Below, piece after piece: positions 32,653 through 41,611 of a stretch of 64,000 nucleotides of DNA (position 1 is its first letter; every line of letters begins with the position of its first letter). The stretch is taken from the NCBI RefSeq assembly GCF_003116035.1, contig NZ_LGQW01000015.1:4966238-5030237 (forward strand), written 5' to 3'. The DNA comes from Azospirillum sp. TSH64. Lineage in GTDB: Bacteria > Pseudomonadota > Alphaproteobacteria > Azospirillales > Azospirillaceae. The notes beneath the pieces are model-generated. The model saw only the letters and a program-made list of their open reading frames with translations. It did no database searches and was not told where the DNA came from. A program made the position numbers and the translations under genes.

Positions 32653-33651
32653 GTCCAGAGCGGCGGACCGGGCATGGAACCGGCCAGCCAGGGGGATCAC
32701 CAGGGCCGAGGCGGCGATGACGAAGGCGCCGGCAAGGCTGACCGGCGACGGCAGCACGCCGAAGATCGCCGCATCGAGGATCAGCGCCCACAGCATGGCG
32801 GTGTAGTCGAAGGGCGCCTGGGTCGACACCGACGCGCGGGCCATCGCTTCCGTCATGGTGATGTGCGCCAGCCCGCCGGAGATGCCCGCCCCGATCAGGC
32901 AGGCCAGGGACAGCCCGCTGGGGGTGACCCAGCCGAACGGCCAGCTCGCCAGACCGCCGAGCGCGCACAGGAGGGCGAAGTAGAAGGCGATGGTCCCCGG
33001 CGCCTCGGTCGCGGTCAGCGTCTTGATCTGGACCCGGCCCGCCGCGGTGGCGAATGCCATCGCCAGCCCGGCCGCAACCCCGATGAGGGTGCCGTGGTCC
33101 GGCGTCGGCCCTTCGAAGGCCGGCACCAGCATCAGCACCACGCCGGCGAAGCCGACCAGCGCCGCGCCGATGGCCACGGCACCCGGCCGTTCGCGCAGGA
33201 ACAGCATGGCGGCCGGCACTGCGAGCAGCGGAGCCAGGAAGCCCAGCGCGGTCGCCAGCGCCAGCGGCAGATAGGCCAGCGAGACGAAGGAGAGCACCAT
33301 CGCCATGCCGCCATAGAAATTGCGCTTCAGGTGCCCGACCGGCTGCCGCGTCCGAAGGGCCGACGGAAACTGCCGGCGCCACATCAGATAGGCGATGATC
33401 GGTGGGATCGCGAAGGCGCTGCGGAAGAAAACGATCTGCCCGACCGGCGCCTCGGCCGACGCCAGCCGGACGAACAGCGACATCACGACGAACAGCCCGG
33501 CCGACACCAGTCGGAGCATGATCCCGGCGCCGTTGCCGGACGAGGATGAAACGGGAAAAGGGTCGGGGACCGGTTCCGGCACGGAGTCGGAGTGAGAGCC
33601 GGCGGAGGGGTCCGGCGTCTGTCCCGGCATGATCGGCGCATCCTTGTTCAT
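32641..33651 (-). CDS. EamA/DMT-family transporter
   Basis: A 336-aa membrane protein with ten hydrophobic segments in two EamA repeats (about residues 45-180 and 190-325). The first repeat has FVVMSLFVRLASAEAPVGQIVFFRSAFAIPPII and ALATALGFLAPLLAVPAAMLFLRERPGAVAIGAALVGFAGVVLML. The second has AHITMTEAMARASVSTQAPFDYTAMLWALI. DMT proteins of this kind export amino acids or metabolites. The N-terminal 40 residues are Pro/Ser-rich and cytoplasmic. It starts 15 bases after the stop of the double-GNAT gene, so the two form an operon. Confidence 0.83.
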   Translation of the reverse strand: MNKDAPIMPGQTPDPSAGSHSDSVPEPVPDPFPVSSSSGNGAGIMLRLVSAGLFVVMSLFVRLASAEAPVGQIVFFRSAFAIPPIIAYLMWRRQFPSALRTRQPVGHLKRNFYGGMAMVLSFVSLAYLPLALATALGFLAPLLAVPAAMLFLRERPGAVAIGAALVGFAGVVLMLVPAFEGPTPDHGTLIGVAAGLAMAFATAAGRVQIKTLTATEAPGTIAFYFALLCALGGLASWPFGWVTPSGLSLACLIGAGISGGLAHITMTEAMARASVSTQAPFDYTAMLWALILDAAIFGVLPSPVSLAGAFVIAASALVIPLAGRFHARSAALDPAR

Positions 33652-33666
33652 GAAGCGGGTGGCGGC

Positions 33667-34602
33667 TCAACCCAGGGCCTGGGTGGCGAGCGCATAGGTG
33701 ACGGGACGGTCCGGCGCCCGCGTCGACGGATCGGTCAGCGGCGCGCCCAGCGACATGGTCAGCACCGTGTCGTGAATCCGCAAACCCGACCGGGCGACGA
33801 ACAGCGGGAAGGGCCCTTCGTCCAGATGGGTGTCCAGGCGCAGGAAACGGCCGTCATGTTCGTCCACATGGGGCTGGACCACGGCAATCGCATCCTCGTC
33901 CGTCCCGGCGACCGCCGGACCGACGACATGCCCGCGGCCGAAGGGGCGGCAGAGGGCGAAAGCCACCAGAACCCCGTCACGGTCCAGGCCATAGCCGACC
34001 GACTGTTCGAACAGCCGCGCCATCAGCCCGGCCCGCGAGAGTCCGAAGGCACGTTCGTCCAGCGCCGTCACCGCCGCGAGATCCGCCGCCTCCAGCCGCC
34101 GCACCGCCTGCGCGGGCGCAACGTGCTCGCTCCGGCGCGCCTCGCCCTGGCACTGGAACACGGTCCGGTGGCCGATGAAGCCGAGCGAACGGTAGAGCGC
34201 CAGCGCCGCACGGGTGGCGTTGAGCCGGTAGGTCCGTCCCGCCGACGCCGACAGCACCCGCTTCATCAACCAGTCGCCGACACCCAGCGCTTGCAGCCGG
34301 GGCGAGGTCATGACCATGCCGATGGTCGCGAAATCGTCGCCGTGGGGGAACCACATCGCCGATGCCAGAACGCGGTCGATCTCGTCCAGCGCGACGAAGC
34401 CATGCCCGACCTCGCGCACGAACTGCCAGTCCTCCGCGCGATGCGGCCAGCCGACCGAGATCGACAGCGCATGCAGGCGCTCAAGGTCGATGTCGGCGAT
34501 GTCGGCCACCCGCATGTCGAAGGCGTCGACGGTCAGGGAGCCCGGTAACGCACCGTCCCCCACCCCATCCCCAACTCCGTCTTCCATGCCGCTCTCGCTC
34601 AA
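33667..34602 (-). CDS. Double-GNAT-type N-acetyltransferase (copy 1)
   Basis: A 311-aa protein with two GNAT halves. The first (residues 20-165) has HRAEDWQFVREVGHGFVALDEIDRVLASAMWFPHGDDFATIGMVMTSPRLQALGVGDWLMKRVL, then YRLNATRAALALYRSLGFIGHRTVFQCQGEA. The second half carries ALDERAFGLSRAGLMARLFEQ and YGLDRDGVLVAFALCRPFGRGHVVGPAVAG. The layout matches the plus-strand protein near 44 kb. The TTG start is chosen because GGGGAGG lies 8 bases before it; the ATG 15 bases on is too far from any ribosome site. The N-terminus contains a GVGDGVGDG repeat. Substrate unknown. Confidence 0.8.
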   Translation of the reverse strand: MSESGMEDGVGDGVGDGALPGSLTVDAFDMRVADIADIDLERLHALSISVGWPHRAEDWQFVREVGHGFVALDEIDRVLASAMWFPHGDDFATIGMVMTSPRLQALGVGDWLMKRVLSASAGRTYRLNATRAALALYRSLGFIGHRTVFQCQGEARRSEHVAPAQAVRRLEAADLAAVTALDERAFGLSRAGLMARLFEQSVGYGLDRDGVLVAFALCRPFGRGHVVGPAVAGTDEDAIAVVQPHVDEHDGRFLRLDTHLDEGPFPLFVARSGLRIHDTVLTMSLGAPLTDPSTRAPDRPVTYALATQALG

Positions 34603-34626
34603 CGCTTTCTCCTCCCCGGATTTTCC

Positions 34627-34656
34627 ATAACGTGAGGCAGTGCTCCTTTGGGTCAA
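34627..34656 (-). promoter_or_regulatory. Candidate promoter for double-GNAT / EamA operon
   Basis: Read on the minus strand, TTGACC and CGTTAT are separated by 18 bases. The -10 ends about 24 bases before the TTG start codon, leaving a short leader that carries the GGGGAGG ribosome site. Confidence 0.4.
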
Positions 34657-34907
34657 CCGGCACGCCTGTACCATCCAGCGCTCCCCGAGATTACCGGAGC
34701 AGCCGCCGCACAATTCACCGCAAAGCACCGGGTCGGCACAACAATCAACCAAATCGCCCATGCATTCGGCACGGAATCGAGCGGCAGCCGGATAAGATCG
34801 TGGCTACCGCAGCCGTCAAGCCGGCGCCCCTCTCCTCGACACAGCAGCGAACCCGCAACGACTCCCCGCGCCCCAAGGCGCGCAGCATGGGACAAGGTGA
34901 GGCCGTC
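34657..34907. other. Remainder of divergent gap before the M20 deacylase gene
   Basis: No gene is seen. Reading frames crossing it are non-coding in style. The only feature noted is the GGTGAGG ribosome site just before the deacylase start. No clear plus-strand promoter hexamers were found. Confidence 0.4.
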
Positions 34908-36032
34908 ATGACCGTGACCGACATCCTGAAGGATCTGATCGCCTTTCCCTCCGTCGTCGGAACCCCCAACGGCGCCATCGTCGACGGCATCCGCGGCATT
35001 CTGGAGGCCGCAGGCGTCCGCGTCCGGGTTCTGCCGGGACCGGAGGGCGACCGCTTCAACCTGTTCGCCACCATCGGCCCGGCGATGGTTCCGGGCTATG
35101 TCCTGTCCGGCCACATGGACGTGGTGCCCGCCACCGAACCCGAATGGACCGGCGACCCGTTCCGGCTGCGCACCGACGGCAACCGGCTTTACGGGCGCGG
35201 CACCTCGGACATGAAGGGCTTCATCGCGGCGGCGCTGGCGGCATTGCCGGCCCTGACCGCCGCCCCGCTCGCCCGGCCGATCCATCTGGCCTTCACCTAC
35301 GACGAGGAGGCCGGCTGCCAGGGCGCGCCGCATCTTCTGCCGCATCTGCCCGATTTGTGCGCACCGCCGCTGGGCGTCATCGTTGGGGAGCCGAGCGGCC
35401 TGCGCGCCGTCCGCGCTCACAAGGGCAAGGCGTCGGCGCGGCTGACCGTCCGCGGGCGGTCCGGCCATTCCTCCCGCCCCGACCAGGGGCTGAACGCCAT
35501 CCATGCCATGGCCGACGCGCTGACCGCCGCCGTCGCCCAGGCCGGCCGCCTGAGCGAAGGCCCGCTGGATTCGGTCTTCGAGCCGCCCTATTCCTCGCTT
35601 CAGGCCGGCACCCTCCAGGGCGGGCTGGCGGTGAACGTCATCCCCGACAGCTGCACCGCCGAGTTCGAGGCCCGCGCCATCGCCGGGGTCGATCCCGTCG
35701 CCCTGCTGGAGCCGGTGCGCGAGGCGGCGCTGCGGCTGGAGGAGCGCGGCTTCGCCGTCGACTGGACGCAGACCAGCGCATATCCCGCCCTGTTCCTGGC
35801 CGCCCGCTCGCCGCTGGCCCGTCTGCTGGAGGAGCTGACCGGCCGGGAACCGCAGGCCGCCGTCAGCTATGGCACGGAGGCCGGCCTGTACCAGACCGCC
35901 GGGATCGACGCGATCATCTGCGGCCCCGGCGACATCGCGCGGGCCCACCGTCCCAACGAGCACATCCTCGTCGAGGAGCTGCACGCCTGCCAGTCGATGA
36001 TCGAGGCGCTGGGCCAGCGCTGCCGTCTCTGA
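34908..36032 (+). CDS. M20-family deacylase, acetylornithine deacetylase (ArgE)-like
   Basis: A 374-aa zinc-dependent amidohydrolase that removes an acyl group from an amino acid or diamine. Metal and catalytic motifs are GYVLSGHMDVVPA near residue 65, RLYGRGTSDMKGF near 97, FTYDEEAGCQGAPHLL (catalytic Glu pair) near 127 and IVGEPSGL near 155. SGHSSRPDQGLNAIHAM marks the dimerisation domain, and late GPGDIARAHRPNEHI carries the final His ligand. The ATG follows GGTGAGG. Clustering with reductases and aldehyde dehydrogenases rather than arg genes suggests a catabolic deacylase, not arginine biosynthesis. Confidence 0.86.
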   Translation: MTVTDILKDLIAFPSVVGTPNGAIVDGIRGILEAAGVRVRVLPGPEGDRFNLFATIGPAMVPGYVLSGHMDVVPATEPEWTGDPFRLRTDGNRLYGRGTSDMKGFIAAALAALPALTAAPLARPIHLAFTYDEEAGCQGAPHLLPHLPDLCAPPLGVIVGEPSGLRAVRAHKGKASARLTVRGRSGHSSRPDQGLNAIHAMADALTAAVAQAGRLSEGPLDSVFEPPYSSLQAGTLQGGLAVNVIPDSCTAEFEARAIAGVDPVALLEPVREAALRLEERGFAVDWTQTSAYPALFLAARSPLARLLEELTGREPQAAVSYGTEAGLYQTAGIDAIICGPGDIARAHRPNEHILVEELHACQSMIEALGQRCRL

Positions 36033-36067
36033 CCGCCGCCTTCACGCGCATCGCCAAAAGGGTTCCA

Positions 36068-36991
36068 ATGACCTTCCTGTTCAATTCCGATGCCGTGCGC
36101 GGCGCGATCTTCGCGGACGCCTTCGCCCGCGCGCTGCCGGATCTCCCCTTTTCGATGGACCCGGCCAGCGTCGATCCGGATGCGGTGCGCTACCTGATCA
36201 CCTGGACCATCCCGGCGAACCTCGCCCGCTACCGCAATCTGGAGATCGTCTTCTCCATCGGCGCCGGGGTCGACCAGTTCACCATGACCGCCCTGCCCGA
36301 CCATGTGAAGGTCGTCCGCATGGTGGATGACGGCATCGTCCGCATGATGCAGGAATACGCCACGCTGGCCGTGCTGACCCTGCATCGCCAGATGCCGGCC
36401 TACCGCGCGCAGCAGAGGGACTGCCTCTGGCGCCCCCTGCCCCAGCCGCAGGCGGCACAGCGCCGGATCGGCGTGCTCGGGCTGGGCGTGCTGGCGCAGG
36501 CGGTGCTGGAGCGGCTGAAGCCCTTCGGCTTCCCGCTGTCGGGATGGAGCCGCTCGCCGCGCGAACTCGACGGTGTGACCTGCCATCATGGCGCGGACGG
36601 GCTCGACAGGATGCTCGGCGAAACCGACATCATGATCGTCCTGCTGCCGCTGACGCCCGACACCCGCGGCTTCCTCGACAAACGACTGCTGGCGAAGCTG
36701 CCCCGCGGTGCCGCGCTGATCCACACAGGGCGCGGTCCGCAGCTGGACCATGCCGCCCTGCTGGACGCGCTCGACACCGGCCACCTGTCCGCCGCGATGG
36801 TCGATGTGACCGAGCCCGAGCCGCTGCCGGCCGACCATCCCTTCTGGACCCACCCGAGCATCGTGCTCACCCCGCACATCGCCAGCATCACCCAGCCGGA
36901 AAGCGCCGCCCAGGCAGTCATCGCCAATCTGCGCCGGCATTTCGCCGGGCAGGACCCGGTCGGTCTGGTCGACCGGCGGCGCGGCTACTGA
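36068..36991 (+). CDS. D-2-hydroxyacid dehydrogenase, glyoxylate/hydroxypyruvate reductase A-like
   Basis: A 307-aa NAD(P)H-dependent reductase of 2-oxoacids. The nucleotide-binding motif is RIGVLGLGVLAQAVLERLKPFGFPLSGWSRSPR near residue 135. The catalytic Arg is in LIHTGRGPQLDHAALLDAL near 220, Glu in DVTEPEPLPADHPFWTHP and His in IVLTPHIASIT. EYATLAVLTLHRQMPAYRAQQRDCLWRP is typical of GhrA. It follows the deacylase by 35 bases and precedes a small cupin gene in the same direction. Confidence 0.86.
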   Translation: MTFLFNSDAVRGAIFADAFARALPDLPFSMDPASVDPDAVRYLITWTIPANLARYRNLEIVFSIGAGVDQFTMTALPDHVKVVRMVDDGIVRMMQEYATLAVLTLHRQMPAYRAQQRDCLWRPLPQPQAAQRRIGVLGLGVLAQAVLERLKPFGFPLSGWSRSPRELDGVTCHHGADGLDRMLGETDIMIVLLPLTPDTRGFLDKRLLAKLPRGAALIHTGRGPQLDHAALLDALDTGHLSAAMVDVTEPEPLPADHPFWTHPSIVLTPHIASITQPESAAQAVIANLRRHFAGQDPVGLVDRRRGY

Positions 36992-37048
36992 CACGGCTGC
37001 CCGACACCCCTCCCGCGGCACGGCCGCTCATCGATCAAGGAACTCCCC

Positions 37049-37402
37049 ATGTCGCTGCTGAAGACCATCGACACCGCCCCGACCTTCGCCCCGCGTGAAT
37101 CGACCCCGATGCCGGACCGGCTGATCGCCGGATCGCCCGCCTTCAAGACCTGGGCGCAGGACGCCGCCAAGGACGACACGGTCAAGACCGGCGTCTGGGA
37201 AGCCACGCCGGGCGAAACCCGGTCGATCAAGGGCGAGACCTTCGAGTTCTGCCACATCCTGTCCGGCGTGGTCGAAATCACCCCGGACGCCGGCGAACCG
37301 GTGGTCTACCGGGCGGGCGACAGCTTCGTCATGAAGCCGGGCTTCACCGGCGTGTGGAAGACCATCGAGACGGTCCGCAAGATCTACGTCACCATCGCCT
37401 GA
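37049..37402 (+). CDS. Cupin_3 (DUF861) protein
   Basis: A 117-aa small cupin with TGVWEATPGETRSIKGETFEFCHILSGVVEITPDAGEPVVYRAGDSFVMKPGFTGVWKTIETVRKIYVTIA, the almost full-length DUF861 pattern. These proteins resemble (S)-ureidoglycine aminohydrolase but lack a proven general function. It sits 9 bases before the aldehyde dehydrogenase gene, so it is co-translated with it. Members are often found next to amine or amino-acid oxidising genes. Confidence 0.84.
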   Translation: MSLLKTIDTAPTFAPRESTPMPDRLIAGSPAFKTWAQDAAKDDTVKTGVWEATPGETRSIKGETFEFCHILSGVVEITPDAGEPVVYRAGDSFVMKPGFTGVWKTIETVRKIYVTIA

Positions 37403-37411
37403 GGGGCCGTC

Positions 37412-38884
37412 ATGAGCCTGTCCTTCGATCCGGACCGCCTGCCGCTGCCGAACGGTCATTTCATCGGTGACCGCCTGATCCCGGCGGAGGACGGGCAGCC
37501 CCGGCTGCCGATGCACCGCCCATCGGACGGCCGGGCCTATGCCGACTGCCCGGTCGCCTCGGCCGACCTCGTCGACCAGGCGGTCGCGACCGCGCAGGCG
37601 GCGCTGAAATCCAGCAACTGGGGCGGCCTGCGCCCGCGGGAACGCACCGCCGTGCTCCAGCGCTGGGCCGCCCTGATCGAGGAGGAGGCGGAAACGCTGG
37701 CGAAGGTGGAGGCGCTGTCCTCCACCCGCCCGGTCGGCCAGCTGGTGGCCGGCGACGTGGCGGTCACCGCCGAGCAGATCCGCTTCTTCGCCGAATTCGC
37801 CGACAAGGAGGGCGGCGACCTCGTCCCCACCGACGACGGCAGCCTCGGCATGGTGATGACGGAGCCCTACGGCGTCGTCGGCGCCATCACGCCCTGGAAC
37901 TTCCCGCTGTCGATGGCAGGGTGGAAGCTCGCCCCGGCGCTGGCCGCCGGCAACGCGGTGGTGCTGAAGCCGTCGGAGATGACGCCCTTCTCCACCGTCC
38001 TGCTGGCGCAGCTGGCGGTGAAGGCGGGGGTTCCCGCCGGGCTGATCAACATCGTCCAGGGCGACGGCCCGACCACCGGCGCCGCCATCACCCGCCATCC
38101 CGGCATCGCCAAGGTCAGCTTCACCGGATCGACGGCGGCAGGCTCGGCGATCATGGCCGACATCGCCCGCAGCGGCGTCAAGCCGATGACGCTGGAACTG
38201 GGCGGCAAGAGCCCGCAGATCGTCTTCGCCGACGCCGACCTCGACAAGGCGGCGGCGGCCATCGCCACCAGCGTCCTGTCCAACGCCGGACAGGCCTGCG
38301 TCGCCGGGTCCCGCCTGCTGGTCGAAGCCGGCGCGGCCGGACCGCTGGTCGAGCGGATCCTGGGCCATATGCGCGCCGTCCGCCCCAGCCCGACCTGGGA
38401 CGCCGAGACGCGCTATTCTCCCATCATCTCCGAACGGCAGCGTGCCCGCATCCATTCCATCGTGTCGGCGTCGCTGACCGGGTCGGTGGAGTGCCTGACC
38501 GGCGGCGGCCCGATGGACGCCGAGGGGTATTTCTACGCGCCGACCCTGCTGGCCGGGGTCGACCAGACCTCCCCCGCCGTGGTGGAGGAGATCTTCGGAC
38601 CGGTCTTGACGGTGCAGAGCTTCGACAGCGAGGAGGAGGCGATGGCTTTGGCCGACCATCCGATCTACGGGCTCGCCGCCGGCCTCTACACCCGCGACCT
38701 GTCGCGGGCCCTCCGGCTGACCCGGCGGCTCCAGGCCGGAACGGTGTGGGTCAACCGCTATGGCCGCTCCCGCGACCACATCCTGCCGACCGGCGGCTAC
38801 AAGCGCTCCGGCATCGGCAAGGATCTGGGGCGCGAGGCCTATCTCTCCAACCGCCGCAGCAAAAGCGTGCTGATCGGCCTGTAA
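37412..38884 (+). CDS. Aldehyde dehydrogenase (NAD(P)+-dependent)
   Basis: A 490-aa enzyme oxidising an aldehyde to its acid. Motifs: GVVGAITPWNFPLSMAGWKLAPALAAGNAVVLKPSEMTP near residue 155, FTGSTAAGSAI near 235, catalytic Glu in TLELGGKSPQIVF, catalytic Cys in SNAGQACVAGSRLL near 293, and EEIFGPVLTV near 395. The C-terminal NRYGRSRDHILPTGGYKRSGIGKDLG is normal. It lies within the deacylase-to-SSADH run. Substrate is not determinable; an aminoaldehyde is plausible from context. Confidence 0.9.
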   Translation: MSLSFDPDRLPLPNGHFIGDRLIPAEDGQPRLPMHRPSDGRAYADCPVASADLVDQAVATAQAALKSSNWGGLRPRERTAVLQRWAALIEEEAETLAKVEALSSTRPVGQLVAGDVAVTAEQIRFFAEFADKEGGDLVPTDDGSLGMVMTEPYGVVGAITPWNFPLSMAGWKLAPALAAGNAVVLKPSEMTPFSTVLLAQLAVKAGVPAGLINIVQGDGPTTGAAITRHPGIAKVSFTGSTAAGSAIMADIARSGVKPMTLELGGKSPQIVFADADLDKAAAAIATSVLSNAGQACVAGSRLLVEAGAAGPLVERILGHMRAVRPSPTWDAETRYSPIISERQRARIHSIVSASLTGSVECLTGGGPMDAEGYFYAPTLLAGVDQTSPAVVEEIFGPVLTVQSFDSEEEAMALADHPIYGLAAGLYTRDLSRALRLTRRLQAGTVWVNRYGRSRDHILPTGGYKRSGIGKDLGREAYLSNRRSKSVLIGL

Positions 38885-38911
38885 TCCAATCAAAAAGACA
38901 GGGGACGTTCG

Positions 38912-39955
38912 ATGAAGACCCACAACATTGCGATCATCAAGGGCGACGGCATCGGGCATCCCGTGGTCGACGCGGCCTGGGAGGTGTTGCAGGCCGTGGC
39001 GACGCAGTCGGGCTTCGCGCTGACCGGCACCGAACTGCCCTGGTCCTGCGCCCATTACAAGGAAACCGGCGTGATGATGCCGGCCGACGGCATCGACAGC
39101 TTGCGCAAGTACGACGCCATCCTGCTGGGGGCCGTCGGCTGGCCGGCGGAGGTGCCGGACGCGGTGTCGCTGCACGGGCTGCTGCTGCCGATCCGCAAGG
39201 CATTCGACCAGTATGCCAATGTCCGCCCGCACCGGCTGCTGCCGGGGGTGGAGGGTCCACTGCGCCGCGGCGGCTTCGACATCCTGTGCATCCGCGAGAA
39301 CACCGAAGGCGAATATGCCGGCGCCGGCGGGCGCATCCATCAGGGGACGCCGCAGGAGGTTGCGGTGGAGACCGGTGTCTTCACCCGCATGGGGGTGGAG
39401 CGCATCCTGCGCTTCGCCTTCGCCCAGGCCCGCGCCCGACGCGGCAAGCTGGCCTCCGTCACCAAGTCGAACGCGCAGAAATACTCGATGGTGTTCTGGG
39501 ACGAGATCACCCGCCAGCTCGCCGCCGAACATCCGGACGTCGAGGTGACGAGCTATCACGTCGACGCCATGGCGGCGCGCATGGTGACGGCGCCGGAAAG
39601 CCTGGACGTGGTCGTCGCCTCCAACCTGTTCGGTGACATCCTCACCGATCTGGGGGCGGCGATCCAGGGCGGGCTGGGCTTTGCCGCCTCGGCCAACCTG
39701 AACCCCGACCGCAAGGCGCCGTCGATGTTCGAGCCGGTGCACGGCTCGGCCCCCGACATCGCCCATCTCGGCATCGCCAACCCCATCGCCGCCATCTGGT
39801 CGGGTGCCATGATGCTGGAGCATCTGGGGGAAAAGGCCGCCGCCGACCGCGTCATGGCGGCACTGGGCGACACCACCGGCCGCGGCATCGGCACCGTTCC
39901 CGGCAAGGACAGGACGGACGCGATCACCGCCGCCGTGCTGTCGGCCCTGTCGTAA
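38912..39955 (+). CDS. Tartrate dehydrogenase / isopropylmalate dehydrogenase-family enzyme
   Basis: A 347-aa NAD+- and metal-dependent beta-decarboxylating dehydrogenase acting on a 2-hydroxyacid such as tartrate or D-malate. NIAIIKGDGIGHPVVDAAWEVL opens the protein. ILLGAVGWPAEVPDAVSLHGLLLPIRKAFDQYANVRP carries the substrate Arg region. IRENTEGEYAGAGGRIHQGTPQEVAVETGVFTRMGVERILRFAF is the TtuC/DmlA pattern. VVASNLFGDILTDLGAAIQGGLGFAASANLNPD binds the metal with conserved Asp residues, and FEPVHGSAPDIAHLGIANPIAAIWSGAMML follows. It is preceded by AGGGGACG at the ribosome site. Confidence 0.86.
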   Translation: MKTHNIAIIKGDGIGHPVVDAAWEVLQAVATQSGFALTGTELPWSCAHYKETGVMMPADGIDSLRKYDAILLGAVGWPAEVPDAVSLHGLLLPIRKAFDQYANVRPHRLLPGVEGPLRRGGFDILCIRENTEGEYAGAGGRIHQGTPQEVAVETGVFTRMGVERILRFAFAQARARRGKLASVTKSNAQKYSMVFWDEITRQLAAEHPDVEVTSYHVDAMAARMVTAPESLDVVVASNLFGDILTDLGAAIQGGLGFAASANLNPDRKAPSMFEPVHGSAPDIAHLGIANPIAAIWSGAMMLEHLGEKAAADRVMAALGDTTGRGIGTVPGKDRTDAITAAVLSALS

Positions 39956-39999
39956 CGCCGGTCCCCTCGCCACCCACACGCAGCGGAAAACACAAGACC

Positions 40000-41457
40000 A
40001 TGATCCATCACCTGACGGACTCCTCCCTGTTCCGCGAACGGGGGCTGATCGGCGGCTGCTGGTGCGACGGGGCTGCCGGCCGGACCATCGGCGTCCAGAA
40101 CCCGGCGACCGGCGGCACCCTCGGCAGCGTTCCCGACATGGACGGAACCGACGCCCGCGACGCCATCGCCGCCGCGGCCGAAGCCTACCCGGCCTGGAAG
40201 CGGCGCACCCATGCCGACCGTGCCGCGCTGCTGGAGCGCTGGCACGCGCTGATGATCGAGAATCTGGAGGATCTGGCCCGCATCCTGACGCTGGAGCAGG
40301 GCAAGCCGCTGGACGAGGCGCGCGGCGAAATCCGCTATGGCGCCTCCTTCGTCAAATGGTTCGCCGAGGAGGCGCGGCGGATCGGCGGGACCACCATCCC
40401 CTCCCCCACCCCCGACCGCCGCATCGTCGTGCTGAAGGAGCCCGTCGGGGTCTGCGGCATCATCACGCCGTGGAACTTCCCCAACGCCATGATCACCCGC
40501 AAGGTCGCCCCGGCTCTGGCCGCCGGCTGCACCGTGGTCATCAAGCCATCGGACTTCACGCCCTATTCGGCGCTGGCGCTGGGCGTGCTTGCCGAGCGCG
40601 CCGGCATCCCGGCCGGCGTTATCAACATCCTGACCGGCCGGCCGGAAGCCATCGGCGAGGAGCTTCTGGCGAACGAGACCGTCCGCAAGATCTCCTTCAC
40701 CGGCTCCACCCGCGTCGGCTCGCTGCTGATGCGCGGGGCCGCCGACGGCATCAAGCGGCTGAGCCTGGAGCTGGGCGGCAACGCGCCCTTCATCGTGTTC
40801 GACGACGCCGATCTGGACCAGGCGGTGGAGGGTGTCATCCTCTCCAAGTTCCGCAACGGCGGGCAGACATGCGTCTGCGCCAACCGCATCCTGGTGCAGT
40901 CGGGCGTCTACGAGGCGTTCCGCGACCGGCTGGTCGCCCGCGTCAACGCCATGCGGGTGGGATCGGGGCTGGAGCCGGGCGTCGCCATCGGCCCGATGAT
41001 CAACGAAGCCGCCGTCGCCAAGATCGAGCGCCACGTCGCCGATGCGGTGTCCAAGGGGGCCAGCATCGCCTCTTCCGCCGTCGCGGCGAAGGGTGCGCAA
41101 TATGTCGCCCCGGTGGTGCTGACCGGCGCCACCACCGACATGCTGCTGGCGCATGAGGAGACCTTCGGCCCGGTGGCCCCGCTGTTCCGCTTCGAGACGG
41201 AGGAGGAGGCCATCGCGCTGGCCAACGCGACGCCGTTCGGGCTGGCCGCCTATTTCTACACGCAGAACCTCGCGCGGTCCTGGCGGGTCGGAGAGGCGCT
41301 GGAGGCCGGCATGATCGGGCTGAACACCGGCGCGATTTCCACCGAAGTCGCCCCCTTCGGCGGCGTCAAGCAGTCCGGCCTGGGCCGCGAAGGCGCGCAG
41401 GTCGGCATTGAAGAATATCTGGAAATGAAGACCTTCCACATCGGCGGGCTGGGGTGA
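40000..41457 (+). CDS. NAD-dependent succinate-semialdehyde dehydrogenase-type enzyme
   Basis: A 485-aa aldehyde dehydrogenase of the GabD type. LEQGKPLDEARGEIRYGASFVKWFAEEARRIGG near residue 95 is the SSADH hallmark. GVCGIITPWNFPNAMITRKVAPALAAGCTVVIKPSDFTP, Glu in SLELGGNAPFIVF and Cys in FRNGGQTCVCANRILV near 288 complete the active site. NTGAISTEVAPFGGVKQSGLGREGAQVGIEEYLEMK is the usual end. It closes the plus-strand enzyme run and converges on a FAD oxidase gene, with a long inverted repeat between. A second SSADH-type gene lies in the ectoine block. Confidence 0.88.
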   Translation: MIHHLTDSSLFRERGLIGGCWCDGAAGRTIGVQNPATGGTLGSVPDMDGTDARDAIAAAAEAYPAWKRRTHADRAALLERWHALMIENLEDLARILTLEQGKPLDEARGEIRYGASFVKWFAEEARRIGGTTIPSPTPDRRIVVLKEPVGVCGIITPWNFPNAMITRKVAPALAAGCTVVIKPSDFTPYSALALGVLAERAGIPAGVINILTGRPEAIGEELLANETVRKISFTGSTRVGSLLMRGAADGIKRLSLELGGNAPFIVFDDADLDQAVEGVILSKFRNGGQTCVCANRILVQSGVYEAFRDRLVARVNAMRVGSGLEPGVAIGPMINEAAVAKIERHVADAVSKGASIASSAVAAKGAQYVAPVVLTGATTDMLLAHEETFGPVAPLFRFETEEEAIALANATPFGLAAYFYTQNLARSWRVGEALEAGMIGLNTGAISTEVAPFGGVKQSGLGREGAQVGIEEYLEMKTFHIGGLG

Positions 41458-41464
41458 GGGAGTC

Positions 41465-41579
41465 CCCTCTCCCCCCCGGGGAGAGGGTTAGGGTGAGGGG
41501 GACACGCGGCGAGGATTCTCAGGGAAGTCCGGCATGTGCATCCCCCTCACCCCGACCCTCTCCCCGGGGGGGGAGAGGG
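41465..41579. repeat. Nested inverted repeat (REP-like) between convergent genes
   Basis: Two arms of about 38 bases (41465-41502 and 41541-41579) are complementary with two mismatches and one extra C. Each arm itself contains a self-complementary core, CCCTCTCC...GGGGAGAGGG, so each can fold alone or both together as a cruciform. The form resembles dispersed intergenic repeats of high-GC proteobacteria. Its place after two convergent stops suggests transcript termination or RNA stabilisation. Confidence 0.7.
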
Positions 41580-41611
41580 AGATTCGAAACGCAACGTCGT
41601 CACTCAACCCC

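Noticed and set aside
37028..39979. 983-codon minus-strand open frame opposite cupin, aldehyde dehydrogenase and tartrate dehydrogenase genes
   Set aside because: Runs across three clear genes in the antisense direction and has a low-complexity translation; not coding.
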